Positions 8,689 through 17,391 of a stretch of DNA of 60,281 nt are shown here, in pieces (within the stretch, counting starts at the first letter, position 1; the number at the start of each line of letters is the position of its first letter). Source of the DNA: Duganella sp. SG902. Lineage in GTDB: Bacteria > Pseudomonadota > Gammaproteobacteria > Burkholderiales > Burkholderiaceae_D. The notes under the pieces are model-generated. The model was not told the DNA's origin. It saw nothing but the letters and a program-made list of their open reading frames with translations, and did not search any database. Location of the stretch: positions 1-60,281 of the forward strand of contig NZ_JABMJK010000025.1 in the NCBI RefSeq assembly GCF_013376005.1. The letters are read 5' to 3'. Made by a program: the position numbers and the translations under genes.

Positions 8689-9230
8689 TGCGGTTGTGGA
8701 TCTTCAAGCACGGTGTTATTGATCGGGTAGCGCGGCGCCAGCTTCCAGGATGGCTCGCGCAGGCGGATCACGCGCTGCTCGCTGGCCGGTGTCGATTGCC
8801 ATTTATTGCCATAGCGCTTCCAGCGTCCATCGAGCGTCAGCAGGGCCTGGGTTTCGCAGGTGTCACAGCTGCCGCCGGTGTCCAGGTTCACCAGCAGATA
8901 GCGTTGCTTGCCGGCCTCCACGCAGCGCAGCGCCGAGGCGACGTGGAAATCATCGCCTACCGGCTCGTGCTCCAGCAGATCGCGTGTCACGGGCTTCTTT
9001 CCTGGTTGGGTGATCACCAGCTCCTGCTCGGTGCAGCCGCTGTTGACCTGCACCACGGCATTGGCGCGCTGCGACACCTCGCAGTAGGAGCGCACCACCA
9101 CCTTGGCGTCGCCGCACTGGGTCTCGTTCTTAAACCAGAACATCTCGGGATCGGTGGCCAGCGCGGCGGCAGCGCCGGACCACAGCATGACGGCAACAAT
9201 CATCTTTTTATGCATACTCAGGAAAACCAT
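8685..9230 (-). CDS. Secreted protein between vgrG and effector
   Basis: Predicted 181-residue protein. The first ATG is at 9230, but the second (MHKKMIVAV, start at 9215) lies two bases after the vgrG stop and begins a typical signal peptide ending around ALAT, so 9215 is the more likely start. The mature part is rich in cysteines (QCGD, SYCE, SGC, LRC, GGSCDTC), suggesting several disulfides in the periplasm. The stop overlaps the effector start by four bases. It could be a second immunity protein or a periplasmic folding partner. I do not recognise the family. Confidence 0.58.
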   Translation of the reverse strand: MVFLSMHKKMIVAVMLWSGAAAALATDPEMFWFKNETQCGDAKVVVRSYCEVSQRANAVVQVNSGCTEQELVITQPGKKPVTRDLLEHEPVGDDFHVASALRCVEAGKQRYLLVNLDTGGSCDTCETQALLTLDGRWKRYGNKWQSTPASEQRVIRLREPSWKLAPRYPINNTVLEDPQPQ

Positions 9231-12160
9231 TGGTTCAATTCATCTTCATCGATTTTGTCGCGATGGAATTTCTCGTTGCCGTCCAACGAGATCGCGAGTT
9301 GTTCTTCCTTGGCGGTGTTGACCGGCGTCGTGTGGCCTTCGGCGTCGGTCTTGCCGAAGAAGACCTTGCCGTCCGCGCGCTGTTTCTTGTACAGACGACC
9401 GGCGATGGCCGTGCCGGCCAGCGCATCCTTGACCTGGAAGCGGCCGGCGTACAGCTTCTCGTTCGGCAGCTCGGGCAGGGCGGGCGTGCTCTGCGCCGGA
9501 CCGGTCAGCTCCTTCATGCTGGCCTTGAAGGTCATGGTGCCGGGACCGTGGACCTCGATGTTGCCGCCCTCCAGCTTGATCCACGCGCCTTGCGCGGTCA
9601 GCATCACGTGCTCCTTGGCCGCCACGCGCACGTCCTTGGTGACGCTGGCCACGGTGATGGCGCGGTCGGCGGTGAGCGTGGTGGCGTCGTTCTGGCTTTG
9701 GCTGCTGAGCTTGCCGCTGGCCGCGTGCAGGCGGATGCCGGTTTCCTGGTTGGGCTTGTCGGCGGCCGTGGCTTTGCCGTAGGTGAACAGGCTGATGCCG
9801 TCGCGCACCGCGTGCAGACTGTTGGCTTGCGTGAGCAGGTTGATGTCCTGCCCGGCCACCAGGCTGCTGCTGGCGCCGGCGGCCAGCACGGCGCTGGCGG
9901 GCGTGACGGCGGCGATGCCGGATGGCGTGGACAATTGCAGCATGGCGGCGCCGAAGGCGCTGGCCTGCCCGGCGCCGCCGCTGTCGCCCCCGCTGCCGCC
10001 GCCGGTGGCGTCCAAGGCCTGCGCGCTGGACGCCATCTGGGCGATGGCGGGCAGCTTGTCCGGCGCCGGCTCGGCCGCGCCGCCGGCCTTGAGCATGGCG
10101 TTTTGTTTTTGGGCCGTCTCGGCCAGCGTCATCTGTAGCTGCTGGGCTTGTTGAACCTGCGATTGCGCCTCGCGCGCGTCCATCTGATGGCCGGCGCCGC
10201 CGTTGCGCGCGTCGGCCGACAGCAGCAGGCCACGGCCGGCGCGCAGCGCGGTGCTGTGTTCGGTCTTGAGCTCGGCGCCGAAACCGGCCGGGGCCAGCCG
10301 CTGGTTATCCGTTTGTTGGCGCAGATGGCCGAGGTTGAGCTCGGCAGTGCCCTGATGCGGGGCGGCGTGGTGCTGCAGGCCGATGCGCGGCTGGGCCGGG
10401 GTGTCGTCGAACACCAGCTGGCTGTAGGCGCCGCTGCCGCCCTGGCTGGCGGGCAGGGTCTGGCTCTTGAGGCCGGACAGCGTGGCCGGGTGGGCGTGGC
10501 CGTCGGCCTCGCCGGGGAACCACGTCGGCGCGTTGCCGGTGCTGGCGCCGCCGCCTTGCGCCACCTGGTTGTGCTGGGCGTCGGCCTGGCCCTGGCCGTT
10601 GTACAGCGCGCCGATCACCACCGGGCGGTCGATATTGCCGTCGATGAAGTCGACCAGCACTTCCTGTCCCACGCGCGGCACGGCGTTGCTGCCCCAGTTG
10701 GCGCCGGCCTGCGGCGCCAGCGGCGTGGCGATCCGCACCCAGGCGCCGACGCTGTCGTCGGCCGGCGCGCCGCTGTGGCTGGCCGGGGCCGGATGATTCA
10801 GGCGGCTGTGGCCGGCGTCGCCGCGCTGCCAGTGGAATTGCACCTTGATGCGGTGGTCGCGGTCGGTGTGCACGGCCGCGCCGGAAGGACCGACCACCAC
10901 GGCGGTCTGCTGGCCCTGGATGGTCGGGCGCGGATGCAGCAAACGGCCGTGGCCATCGGTGCCGCTGGCCCGGTAGGGCACGCTGGCGCGGATGGCGTCG
11001 ATACGGTTGCGGTACAGCGGCCGCTCGCCGGCCTGCTTGCCGACCGCGTGCAGGCTGCTGGCTTGTTCGGCGGCGATGGCCGCGCCCAGCGCGCTCTCGC
11101 CCAGGCGCTGCATCAGGCCGGCGTGCAGGTCGGCGCTGAGGTTGTTGTGCATCAGGTGGACCACGCGGGTGACGAGGAATTCCTCATCGCCCAGCGCGTG
11201 CTCGCTGAGCTGGAAGGTGGTGCCGGGCGCCAGCGTGCGCACGGTGCCGGCGCCGGTGTACACCTCGCGCGACGCCTCCAGCGCCTGCAGTTGCTGGTCG
11301 GCGATGCGCTGGCCGTGGGCGCGCGATGGGTAGGCGTAGGCGCCGGGCGCGTCGCGGCTGGTCAGCAGCAGGTCGGCCGGGGCGTCGGGCGCGGCGGCGC
11401 TGACCGGGCGCTGGTCCAGCGTGCGGTAGTCCCAGCTGTGAAGCTCCACCGCGTTGGTTTGCAGCTTCAGTTCGCTGCGCCAGCGGTCCATGCTGTCCTC
11501 GCGCATGACGGCACCCGGTTGCGTGAAGCGCACCTGCGCCTGCGCGTTCGGCTTGAAGCTGCTGTTGTCGTCGGCAATCACCAGCTCATGCCCATCCTCG
11601 CTGTGCACGAAGTAGTGGAACAGGCCTTCCTCGTGCATCAGCCGTTCGGCAAACGCCAGATCGCTTTCCTGGTATTGCGTGGTCAGGCTGCGCACCGGAT
11701 AGCGGCCGCGGTCCTGCACGTCGAAACGCCATGCGGGCGCCAGCTTGCCCTGGCCTTGCCACGCGCCGAACACGGCGTCCAGGATGTCGAACACGTTCTG
11801 GTCCTGGAAGATGCGGCTGTCGCGGTTGTGGCCGAGGAAGGCGGTCCACGGCTCCAGCGTCAGCGTGTAGCGCGCCAGGCCGCCGTTGGCGCCATTGGCT
11901 TCGGCGGCGGTGATGTGGCCGTGGAACGGGCGCGTATCGGCCTGCGTGGTTTGCAGCGCCAGCAGCGCCGGCTGGCCAAGCAGGGCGCGCAGCGACAGGC
12001 TGGCGTCCGGCGACAGCGCGGTGATGCGGAAACGGAAGCCGCCGCTCAGCGCCTCCTCGCCGTGCACGCACTCGGGCAGCAAGATGTCGGCGCCCAGCGG
12101 CGTGGTCAGGCGCAGCAGCCGGGTGTCCTGGCTGAACATGGAAAGCAGGTCGCGAAGCAT
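9218..12160 (-). CDS. vgrG: VgrG, type VI secretion spike protein
   Basis: Predicted 980-residue VgrG. The N-terminal gp27-like part (residues about 10-400) includes the YQESDLAFAERLMHEEGLFHYF motif typical of the family. The OB-fold gp5 part follows (HRIKVQFHWQRGD, then VGQEVLVDFIDGNIDRPVVIGALYNG), then a long DUF2345 needle region. The last 90 residues (YKKQRADGKVFFGKTDAEGHTT onward) form an extension beyond the needle that may bind cargo. It is the first gene of a five-gene operon with the effector. A leader of about 200 bases separates it from the divergent gene at 12365. No structural T6SS genes are present, so this is an orphan VgrG cargo island. Confidence 0.93.
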   Translation of the reverse strand: MLRDLLSMFSQDTRLLRLTTPLGADILLPECVHGEEALSGGFRFRITALSPDASLSLRALLGQPALLALQTTQADTRPFHGHITAAEANGANGGLARYTLTLEPWTAFLGHNRDSRIFQDQNVFDILDAVFGAWQGQGKLAPAWRFDVQDRGRYPVRSLTTQYQESDLAFAERLMHEEGLFHYFVHSEDGHELVIADDNSSFKPNAQAQVRFTQPGAVMREDSMDRWRSELKLQTNAVELHSWDYRTLDQRPVSAAAPDAPADLLLTSRDAPGAYAYPSRAHGQRIADQQLQALEASREVYTGAGTVRTLAPGTTFQLSEHALGDEEFLVTRVVHLMHNNLSADLHAGLMQRLGESALGAAIAAEQASSLHAVGKQAGERPLYRNRIDAIRASVPYRASGTDGHGRLLHPRPTIQGQQTAVVVGPSGAAVHTDRDHRIKVQFHWQRGDAGHSRLNHPAPASHSGAPADDSVGAWVRIATPLAPQAGANWGSNAVPRVGQEVLVDFIDGNIDRPVVIGALYNGQGQADAQHNQVAQGGGASTGNAPTWFPGEADGHAHPATLSGLKSQTLPASQGGSGAYSQLVFDDTPAQPRIGLQHHAAPHQGTAELNLGHLRQQTDNQRLAPAGFGAELKTEHSTALRAGRGLLLSADARNGGAGHQMDAREAQSQVQQAQQLQMTLAETAQKQNAMLKAGGAAEPAPDKLPAIAQMASSAQALDATGGGSGGDSGGAGQASAFGAAMLQLSTPSGIAAVTPASAVLAAGASSSLVAGQDINLLTQANSLHAVRDGISLFTYGKATAADKPNQETGIRLHAASGKLSSQSQNDATTLTADRAITVASVTKDVRVAAKEHVMLTAQGAWIKLEGGNIEVHGPGTMTFKASMKELTGPAQSTPALPELPNEKLYAGRFQVKDALAGTAIAGRLYKKQRADGKVFFGKTDAEGHTTPVNTAKEEQLAISLDGNEKFHRDKIDEDELNQWFS

Positions 12161-12281
12161 GGTTGTTAAGTTAATATGTTTGCATTCCGCATTACACCTG
12201 ATTCAGTTCAGTCCGGCAAGAGCGATTCAATTGAACTTTAGTTCCCATGAGTTCCGGTTTTGTCTTATCTATGTGGTAAAA

Positions 12282-12310
12282 ATGACACCAATTAGTGCTT
12301 TATAGATAAT
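12282..12310 (+). promoter_or_regulatory. Candidate sigma-70 promoter for the 12365 gene
   Basis: ATGACA (12282-12287) and GATAAT (12305-12310) are separated by 17 bases; an alternative -10, TATAAT, lies at 12311-12316. A hairpin (ATGGC/GCCAT) and the ribosome site GGGAAGGA follow before the ATG at 12365. The 12161-12364 gap is strikingly AT-rich for this genome and serves the divergent vgrG as well; I could not pick a vgrG promoter. Confidence 0.45.
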
Positions 12311-12364
12311 TATAATTTGGCAAGATGGCATTCCGCCATTGTCCAAAAATAGGGAAGGAAAAAT

Positions 12365-13000
12365 ATGGATAGGGTAATTTCCTGGCTGGCTGTGGTGATT
12401 CTTGCAATTGCCAGTACGGTGTTTTATCAAAAGGCAGCAAGCGCTTCCAAAGAAGTTAAGACGGTCAAGGAGGATGTAGTCCGGCGAGAACGTACGACAG
12501 TGGATGCAGGCTTACTGGTTAATGCGCGAGAATTAACTTTTGCAAAAATTACCGATTCGTTCTCCAAGGTGATGCAAGCAAAAGGCAAGCTGTGGAGGGC
12601 CGACATCGAGTTCGCATGGGATTACGACTACAACTTCGGCTTCGCTGTGCCGCAGAATTGGGACTGGAAGTTGAAGGAGACACAGCCAGGCATTGTTTCC
12701 ATTGATGTTCCTCCGCTGAGGCAATTAAATACTTCGGACCCATCGCCCAGCCCACGACTCACCATTAACAAGGCTTCCGGAGATCATTTGACGGAGATGC
12801 TCCAGCAAGTGAAGTCCGACGCCACGAACATGGTCAAGACCAGGGAAAAATATTACCTGGAAAACGAAACCATTCAGCAGACCGCCAAGCGCGGCATGGC
12901 TGCATTTGTAATGGATATTCTCAACTCCAAAACCCCCGCCGACAAGCTGCCGATTCGCAAAGTGAATGTCAACATCCGCGACGAGGAGAAGCAATCATGA
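12365..13000 (+). CDS. Membrane-anchored protein of unknown function
   Basis: Predicted 211-residue protein with one N-terminal membrane anchor (WLAVVILAIASTVFY) and the rest probably periplasmic. After a short coiled-coil stretch (residues 25-50) comes a domain with ELTFAKITDSFSKVMQAKGKLW and DIEFAWDYDYNFGFAVP. The pattern vaguely recalls DUF4230-type membrane-anchored proteins, but I cannot claim membership. It overlaps the next gene by four bases, so the two form a pair. The role is unknown. The location beside the T6SS island suggests, but does not show, a link. Confidence 0.55.
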   Translation: MDRVISWLAVVILAIASTVFYQKAASASKEVKTVKEDVVRRERTTVDAGLLVNARELTFAKITDSFSKVMQAKGKLWRADIEFAWDYDYNFGFAVPQNWDWKLKETQPGIVSIDVPPLRQLNTSDPSPSPRLTINKASGDHLTEMLQQVKSDATNMVKTREKYYLENETIQQTAKRGMAAFVMDILNSKTPADKLPIRKVNVNIRDEEKQS

Positions 13001-13734
13001 GAACTGTCGTTTTTTGGGCTGGCATGTTGTGGGCCGCCAGTGCTGGCGCCATCGAATGCAGGAATCTGGTGACCAAGCCGTATAACAGCAGTCCGAAATA
13101 CTTTGCCCCGGATGGCACGCGCGGCGAGGGCATTCAGATCTGGATCAAGGGCGCGTTGGCGACGATTCCCGATACCCGGGCTGAATGTCTGCCTATCTCG
13201 CTGAGACTCAATAATCCGGGCGCGATGAAAACACCCGCCAAGGGGCCATGGGCGGGGCAGGTTGCACGCGACGATAAAGGGCATGCGGTGTTTGGTACGG
13301 TGGAGCAGGGCATGGCGGCATGGGGCTTGTGGATGAGCCGCAGGGCTGCCTCAGGGCAGCCCCAAACGGCATTCTCAATCATGTCGCGTTATGCGCCGCC
13401 CAATGATTGTGTCGGCTCGGTGGGCGTTTTCCCGAACTGCCCTTACGGCCCCAACCCCACGCGGGAATATGCGGATCAGGTTGCGGCCAGCGTGGGGAAA
13501 AAGGCGGACGATCCATTGAGTCTGAATGGCGCGGAGTGTAATGAAGGGCGCAATGTGCTGTATTCGCTGTTCCAACAGATCGTCACTTTTGAAGCTGGCG
13601 CGAACTTCTGTGGCAAGGAGGCTGGCAAGTCCCGTGGTATGTGCCATATCGATCGCGTGACATTCGATCGGGCCCTGGACGGCGTCTTTGCCTCGGCCGA
13701 CGGGGCAAGCGGGCGTTGTTCCGCGTCAAAATGA
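12997..13734 (+). CDS. Secreted protein with a virion-lysin-like NNPG region
   Basis: Predicted 245-residue exported protein; the signal peptide ends near AGAIEC. The segment SLRLNNPGAMKTPAKGPWAG, followed by AVFGTVEQGMAAWGLWM and a YAPPND motif, resembles the structural P5-like/virion-associated proteins in phages and prophages, in which NNPGN..W.G precedes a repeated helical part. Several cysteines suggest disulfides. It is translationally coupled to the membrane-anchored protein upstream. Murein contact is a guess. It is followed by a terminator shared with the convergent dctA. Confidence 0.55.
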   Translation: MRTVVFWAGMLWAASAGAIECRNLVTKPYNSSPKYFAPDGTRGEGIQIWIKGALATIPDTRAECLPISLRLNNPGAMKTPAKGPWAGQVARDDKGHAVFGTVEQGMAAWGLWMSRRAASGQPQTAFSIMSRYAPPNDCVGSVGVFPNCPYGPNPTREYADQVAASVGKKADDPLSLNGAECNEGRNVLYSLFQQIVTFEAGANFCGKEAGKSRGMCHIDRVTFDRALDGVFASADGASGRCSASK

Positions 13735-13770
13735 AAAACGCCCCGCGCGGCGCGGGCCGGGCGGGGTGTT
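13734..13770 (-). terminator. Rho-independent terminator of dctA
   Basis: Read on the minus strand, an ACCCCGC/GCGGGGC-type GC-rich stem ends in five T at 13738-13734. The plus strand has no T run, so it mainly serves dctA. Confidence 0.75.
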
Positions 13771-13788
13771 GAGGTCTGGCAATGCCTG

Positions 13789-15090
13789 TTAGTGGCTAGG
13801 CACGACTTCCAGGGGTTCCGGATCGGTGATGGTCGAACCCGGGTTGGCCAGCTCGGCTTTCATCTTGTCCATGTCCAGTTCCTTTTCCCAGCGCGAGACG
13901 ACCATGGCGGCCACGCCGTTGCCGACGAAGTTGGTCAGCGCGCGGCATTCGGACATGAAGCGGTCGATGCCCAGGATCAGCGCCATGCCGGCCACTGGAA
14001 TGTCCGGTACCACGTGCAGGGTGGCGGCCAGGGTGATGAAGCCGGCGCCGGTGATGCCGGACGCGCCTTTCGAGGTCAGCATCGCCACGCCCAGGATGGT
14101 CAGTTCCTGCATCAGTGTCAGCTCGGTGTTGGTCGCTTGCGCAACGAACAGGGCGGCCATGGTCATGTAGATGTTGGTTCCGTCCAGGTTGAACGAGTAG
14201 CCGGTCGGGACCACCAGGCCCACCACCGATTTCGAGCAGCCCAGGCGCTCCAGTTTGTTCATCAGCGACGGCAGCGCCGATTCCGACGAGCTGGTGCCCA
14301 GCACGATCAGCAGTTCTTCCTTGATGTAGGAGATGAAGCGGCCGATCGAGAAGCCGGTCAGGCGCGCCACGGTGCCCAGCACGACCACCACGAAGATGGC
14401 GCAGGTGGCGTAGAAGCAGCCCATCAGGGTGGCCAGCGGCAGCAGCGATTTGATGCCGTATTTGCCGATGGTGAAGGCCATGGCGCCAAACGCGCCGATC
14501 GGAGCGACCTTCATGACGATGTTCACGACGCCGAAGATGGCGTGCGAGGCGTCGTCGATCAGCTTGACCAGCGGACGGCCGCGCTCGCCCAGCAGCGAGA
14601 TCGAGAAGCCGAACAGGATGGCGATCAGCAGCACCTGCAGTATGTCGCCCTTGGCGAAGGCGTCGACCACCGTGTTCGGGATGATGTTGAGCAGGAAGTC
14701 GGTGGTGGTTTGCGCGTGCGCCTTGGTGGTGTACTGCTCGATGGACTTGGCGTCCAGCGTGGCGGGGGTGGCGTTGAAGCCGGCGCCCGGTTTCACCAGG
14801 TTGGCCACGAACAGGCCGATCACCAGCGCGAAGGTGGAGATCACTTCGAAGTACAGCAGGGCCTTGCCGCCGACGCGGCCGATTTTTTTCACGTCCTGCA
14901 TGCCGGCGATGCCGGACACCACGGTACAGAAGATCACCGGCGCGATGATCATCTTGATCAGTTTGATGAAGCCATCACCCAGCGGTTTCATGGCGACGCC
15001 GCTGTCTGGATAGAACACGCCCAGCATCACGCCACAGAAAATGGCGAATAGTACCTGCACGTACAGGATTTTATAGAATGGTTTTTTCAC
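13789..15090 (-). CDS. dctA: C4-dicarboxylate/proton symporter DctA
   Basis: Predicted inner-membrane carrier of 433 residues for succinate, fumarate and malate. Family motifs are clear: a serine-rich hairpin TSSSESALPSL, then SFNLDGTNIYM and TSKGASGITGAGFITLAATL, with eight or so membrane helices. The open frame goes back to 15123, but the GTG at 15090 gives the usual KKPFYKILYVQVLFAI start and has a GGAGA ribosome site directly upstream, so I prefer it. It stands alone on the minus strand downstream of bdhA. Its upstream region holds a perfect 13-bp inverted repeat. Confidence 0.93.
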   Translation of the reverse strand: MKKPFYKILYVQVLFAIFCGVMLGVFYPDSGVAMKPLGDGFIKLIKMIIAPVIFCTVVSGIAGMQDVKKIGRVGGKALLYFEVISTFALVIGLFVANLVKPGAGFNATPATLDAKSIEQYTTKAHAQTTTDFLLNIIPNTVVDAFAKGDILQVLLIAILFGFSISLLGERGRPLVKLIDDASHAIFGVVNIVMKVAPIGAFGAMAFTIGKYGIKSLLPLATLMGCFYATCAIFVVVVLGTVARLTGFSIGRFISYIKEELLIVLGTSSSESALPSLMNKLERLGCSKSVVGLVVPTGYSFNLDGTNIYMTMAALFVAQATNTELTLMQELTILGVAMLTSKGASGITGAGFITLAATLHVVPDIPVAGMALILGIDRFMSECRALTNFVGNGVAAMVVSRWEKELDMDKMKAELANPGSTITDPEPLEVVPSH

Positions 15091-15133
15091 GGGGTCTCCT
15101 CGTGTGTGTGAGGAGTGCATCATCGCTCAGCCC

Positions 15134-15185
15134 GACAGATATCACTATTGTGGAAAGCCGCAAATCACGGCCAGTGATATCTGTC
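15134..15185. promoter_or_regulatory. 13-bp perfect inverted repeat upstream of dctA
   Basis: Arms GACAGATATCACT (15134-15146) and AGTGATATCTGTC (15173-15185) are exact reverse complements, 26 bases apart, in the bdhA-dctA spacer. This may be an operator pair for a dctA regulator or a hairpin terminating bdhA; there is no T run after either arm. Confidence 0.5.
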
Positions 15186-15230
15186 TTTGGTAAGGGATTC
15201 TACTTAGCGGGATTGCTTCAAAGCGGTCCC

Positions 15231-16025
15231 TTACTGGGCGACCCAGCCGCCGTCCATATTCCAGGCGACGCCGCGGACCTGCTTGGCCGCGTCCGAGCAC
15301 AGGAACACGGCCAGCGCGCCCAGTTCCTCCGGCGTGACGAACTCGCCGGCTGGCTGCTTGTCGGCCAGCAGCGCCTTCTTGGCCTGCTCGTTGCTGATGC
15401 CGTCTTTGGCGGCGCGGTCGTCCACCTGTTTTTGCACCAGCGGCGTCAGCACGAAGCCGGGGCAGATGGCGTTGACGGTGATGCCGGTGGTGGCGGTCTC
15501 CAGCGCGTTGGCCTTGGTCAGGCCGAGCAGGCCGTGCTTGGCCGCCACGTAGGCCGACTTGCCGGCCGAGGCCACCAGGCCGTGGGTCGAGGCCAGGTTG
15601 ATGATGCGGCCCCAGTTGTTGGCGCGCATGCGCGGCAGCACCAGGCGCGAGGTGTGGAAGGCCGAGGTCAGGTTGATGGCGATGATGGCGTCCCATTTCT
15701 CGACCGGGAAATCCTCGACGTTGGCCACGTACTGGATGCCGGCGTTATTGACCAGCACATCGACCCCGCCGAACTTGTCGCCGGCGAACTTGATCATCGC
15801 CTCGATCTCGGCCGGCTTGGTCATGTCGGCGTTGTGATAGGCCACCTGCACGCCGAATTCCTTGGCCAGGTCGGCCTGCAACTGCTCGATCTCCTTGGCG
15901 TCGCCAAAACCGTTCAACAGCACGTTGGCGCCTTCCGCCGCCAGCGAACGGGCGATGCCCAAACCAATGCCGGAAGTCGAACCGGTAACCAACGCGGTTT
16001 TACCGCTCAAAGTTTTGTTTGCCAT
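15231..16025 (-). CDS. bdhA: 3-hydroxybutyrate dehydrogenase
   Basis: Predicted 264-residue short-chain dehydrogenase that interconverts 3-hydroxybutyrate and acetoacetate with NAD, in polyhydroxybutyrate turnover. It has the Rossmann TGSTSGIGLGIA motif near the N-terminus, NNAG, the active-site S with Y-x-x-x-K (GKSAYVAAKHG) and the C-terminal NMDGGWVAQ typical of bacterial bdhA. Length is normal. It is transcribed divergently from the alpha/beta hydrolase at 16148. A polymer-storing lifestyle is consistent with the organism group. Confidence 0.92.
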   Translation of the reverse strand: MANKTLSGKTALVTGSTSGIGLGIARSLAAEGANVLLNGFGDAKEIEQLQADLAKEFGVQVAYHNADMTKPAEIEAMIKFAGDKFGGVDVLVNNAGIQYVANVEDFPVEKWDAIIAINLTSAFHTSRLVLPRMRANNWGRIINLASTHGLVASAGKSAYVAAKHGLLGLTKANALETATTGITVNAICPGFVLTPLVQKQVDDRAAKDGISNEQAKKALLADKQPAGEFVTPEELGALAVFLCSDAAKQVRGVAWNMDGGWVAQ

Positions 16026-16147
16026 ACTGTCCTCTATAGGGTTGGTGATTGAGGGGGCGCTGCGCTACACTTCGGTAGGATTTTGTCACAACGCGGTAAA
16101 ATGGTGTTTTTAGCTACATCATTACATGAACCGATAAGGAAGGCCGC

Positions 16148-17026
16148 ATGCTCCAAGCAAAAATAAAGTCTGTTCAGTGCCTCTCCTTGGCCGGCCTGCA
16201 TCGCATGGCCTACAAGGAGTGGGGCGATGAGAGCAACCCGAACGTGCTGGTCTGCGTGCACGGCGTCACCCGCGTCAGCGACGACTTCGACAACATGGCG
16301 CGGGCGCTGGCCGGCGACTACCGCGTCATCTGTCCGGACATCGTGGGCCGCGGCCGTTCCGACTGGCTGAAGAATCCACAGCTGTACCGCATACCGCAGT
16401 ATGTCAGCGATATCGTAACCTTGCTGGCGCGCGTGCTGCCAGACGCCGAAAGTCAGAAGGTGGACTGGTTCGGCACCTCGATGGGCGGCCTGATCGGCAT
16501 GGGCCTGGCCTCGCTGCCGGGCAACCCGATCCGCAAGCTGGTGCTCAACGATATCGGCCCGGTGCTGGCGCCGCAGGCGCTGCAGCGCATCGGCGATTAC
16601 ATCGGCCAGGACTTGCGCTTCGACAGCTTTGAAGATGGCGCCAAATTCATCCGCGACGTGTCGCTGTCGTTCGGCGAGCATACCGAACAGGAGTGGCACA
16701 AGCTGGCCACCGACGTGCTGCGCCAGGACAAGGACGGCAAGTGGGTGCGCCACTACGACATGGGGCTGGCGCTGCCGTTCCGCTCGGCCACGCCGGAATC
16801 GGCCGATGCCGACCAGGCCATGCTGTGGGCCGCGTACGAGGCCATCCAGTGCCCGACGCTGCTGGTGCGCGGCGCCGAGTCCGACCTGCTGTCGCCGGAA
16901 ACGGCCAGGCTGATGACCGAGCGCGGCCCGAAGGCCACGCTGGTGGAAATCCCGAACGTGGGCCACGCGCCAACCTTTATTCACGACGATCAAATCGCCA
17001 TAGCAAAGCAATTCCTGTTAGGTTAA
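16148..17026 (+). CDS. Alpha/beta hydrolase
   Basis: Predicted 292-residue hydrolase. The nucleophile elbow is GTSMGG, the oxyanion HG motif is VHGVTR, a DIVGRGRSD loop follows, and the catalytic His is in VGHAPTF near the end. An Asp in AESDLLS could complete the triad. The substrate cannot be read from sequence; its position across from bdhA permits a role in 3-hydroxybutyrate oligomer cleavage, which is only a suggestion. It starts at ATG 16148 with GGAAGG upstream and is followed after seven bases by a RidA gene, in one likely operon with relA. Confidence 0.85.
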   Translation: MLQAKIKSVQCLSLAGLHRMAYKEWGDESNPNVLVCVHGVTRVSDDFDNMARALAGDYRVICPDIVGRGRSDWLKNPQLYRIPQYVSDIVTLLARVLPDAESQKVDWFGTSMGGLIGMGLASLPGNPIRKLVLNDIGPVLAPQALQRIGDYIGQDLRFDSFEDGAKFIRDVSLSFGEHTEQEWHKLATDVLRQDKDGKWVRHYDMGLALPFRSATPESADADQAMLWAAYEAIQCPTLLVRGAESDLLSPETARLMTERGPKATLVEIPNVGHAPTFIHDDQIAIAKQFLLG

Positions 17027-17033
17027 GAAGAGT

Positions 17034-17384
17034 ATGGAAATCAAACGACTACACGTGGGCAAGCGCCTGTCCGAAGTAGCTATTCACAACAACACCGTGT
17101 ACCTGGCCGGCCAGATTCCGGATGACTATTCGGCCGACATCAAGGGCCAGACGCGCGAAGTGCTGGCGCATGTCGACCGCCTGCTGGCGGAGGCGGGCAG
17201 CGACAAGACCTGCATCCTGAGCTGCACCATCTACCTCAAGGACATGGCCGACTTCCCAGGCATGAACGAGGAGTGGGACGCGTGGGTGCCGCAGGGCCAC
17301 ACGCCGCCGCGCGCCACCGTGGAAGCCAAGCTGTTCGATCCGAAGGTGCTGGTCGAAATCGTCGTCGTCGCCGCGCAGCGCTAG
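17034..17384 (+). CDS. RidA family (YjgF/YER057c/UK114) protein
   Basis: Predicted 116-residue protein with the RidA fold: LYLAGQIP-like strand (VYLAGQIPDDYSADIKGQT), an ILSCTIYLKDMADFPGMN segment and the C-terminal PPRATVEAKLFDPKVLVEIVVVAA. Family members deaminate reactive enamine/imine intermediates; the key Arg is in the PPRA motif. This one carries the active-site R but otherwise belongs to a non-archetypal subgroup. It sits between the hydrolase and relA with gaps under ten bases, so the three are probably one transcript. Confidence 0.88.
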   Translation: MEIKRLHVGKRLSEVAIHNNTVYLAGQIPDDYSADIKGQTREVLAHVDRLLAEAGSDKTCILSCTIYLKDMADFPGMNEEWDAWVPQGHTPPRATVEAKLFDPKVLVEIVVVAAQR

Positions 17385-17391
17385 GAGCAAC

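Noticed and set aside
10148..12169. Plus-strand frame of 673 codons opposite vgrG
   Set aside because: Shadow of VgrG; low-complexity Val/Gly/Gln/His composition and no recognisable start context.
15155..15180. Sigma-54-like sequence (TGGC..TTGC) upstream of dctA on the minus strand
   Set aside because: The spacing between the GG and GC elements is one base too short for the strict sigma-54 consensus.
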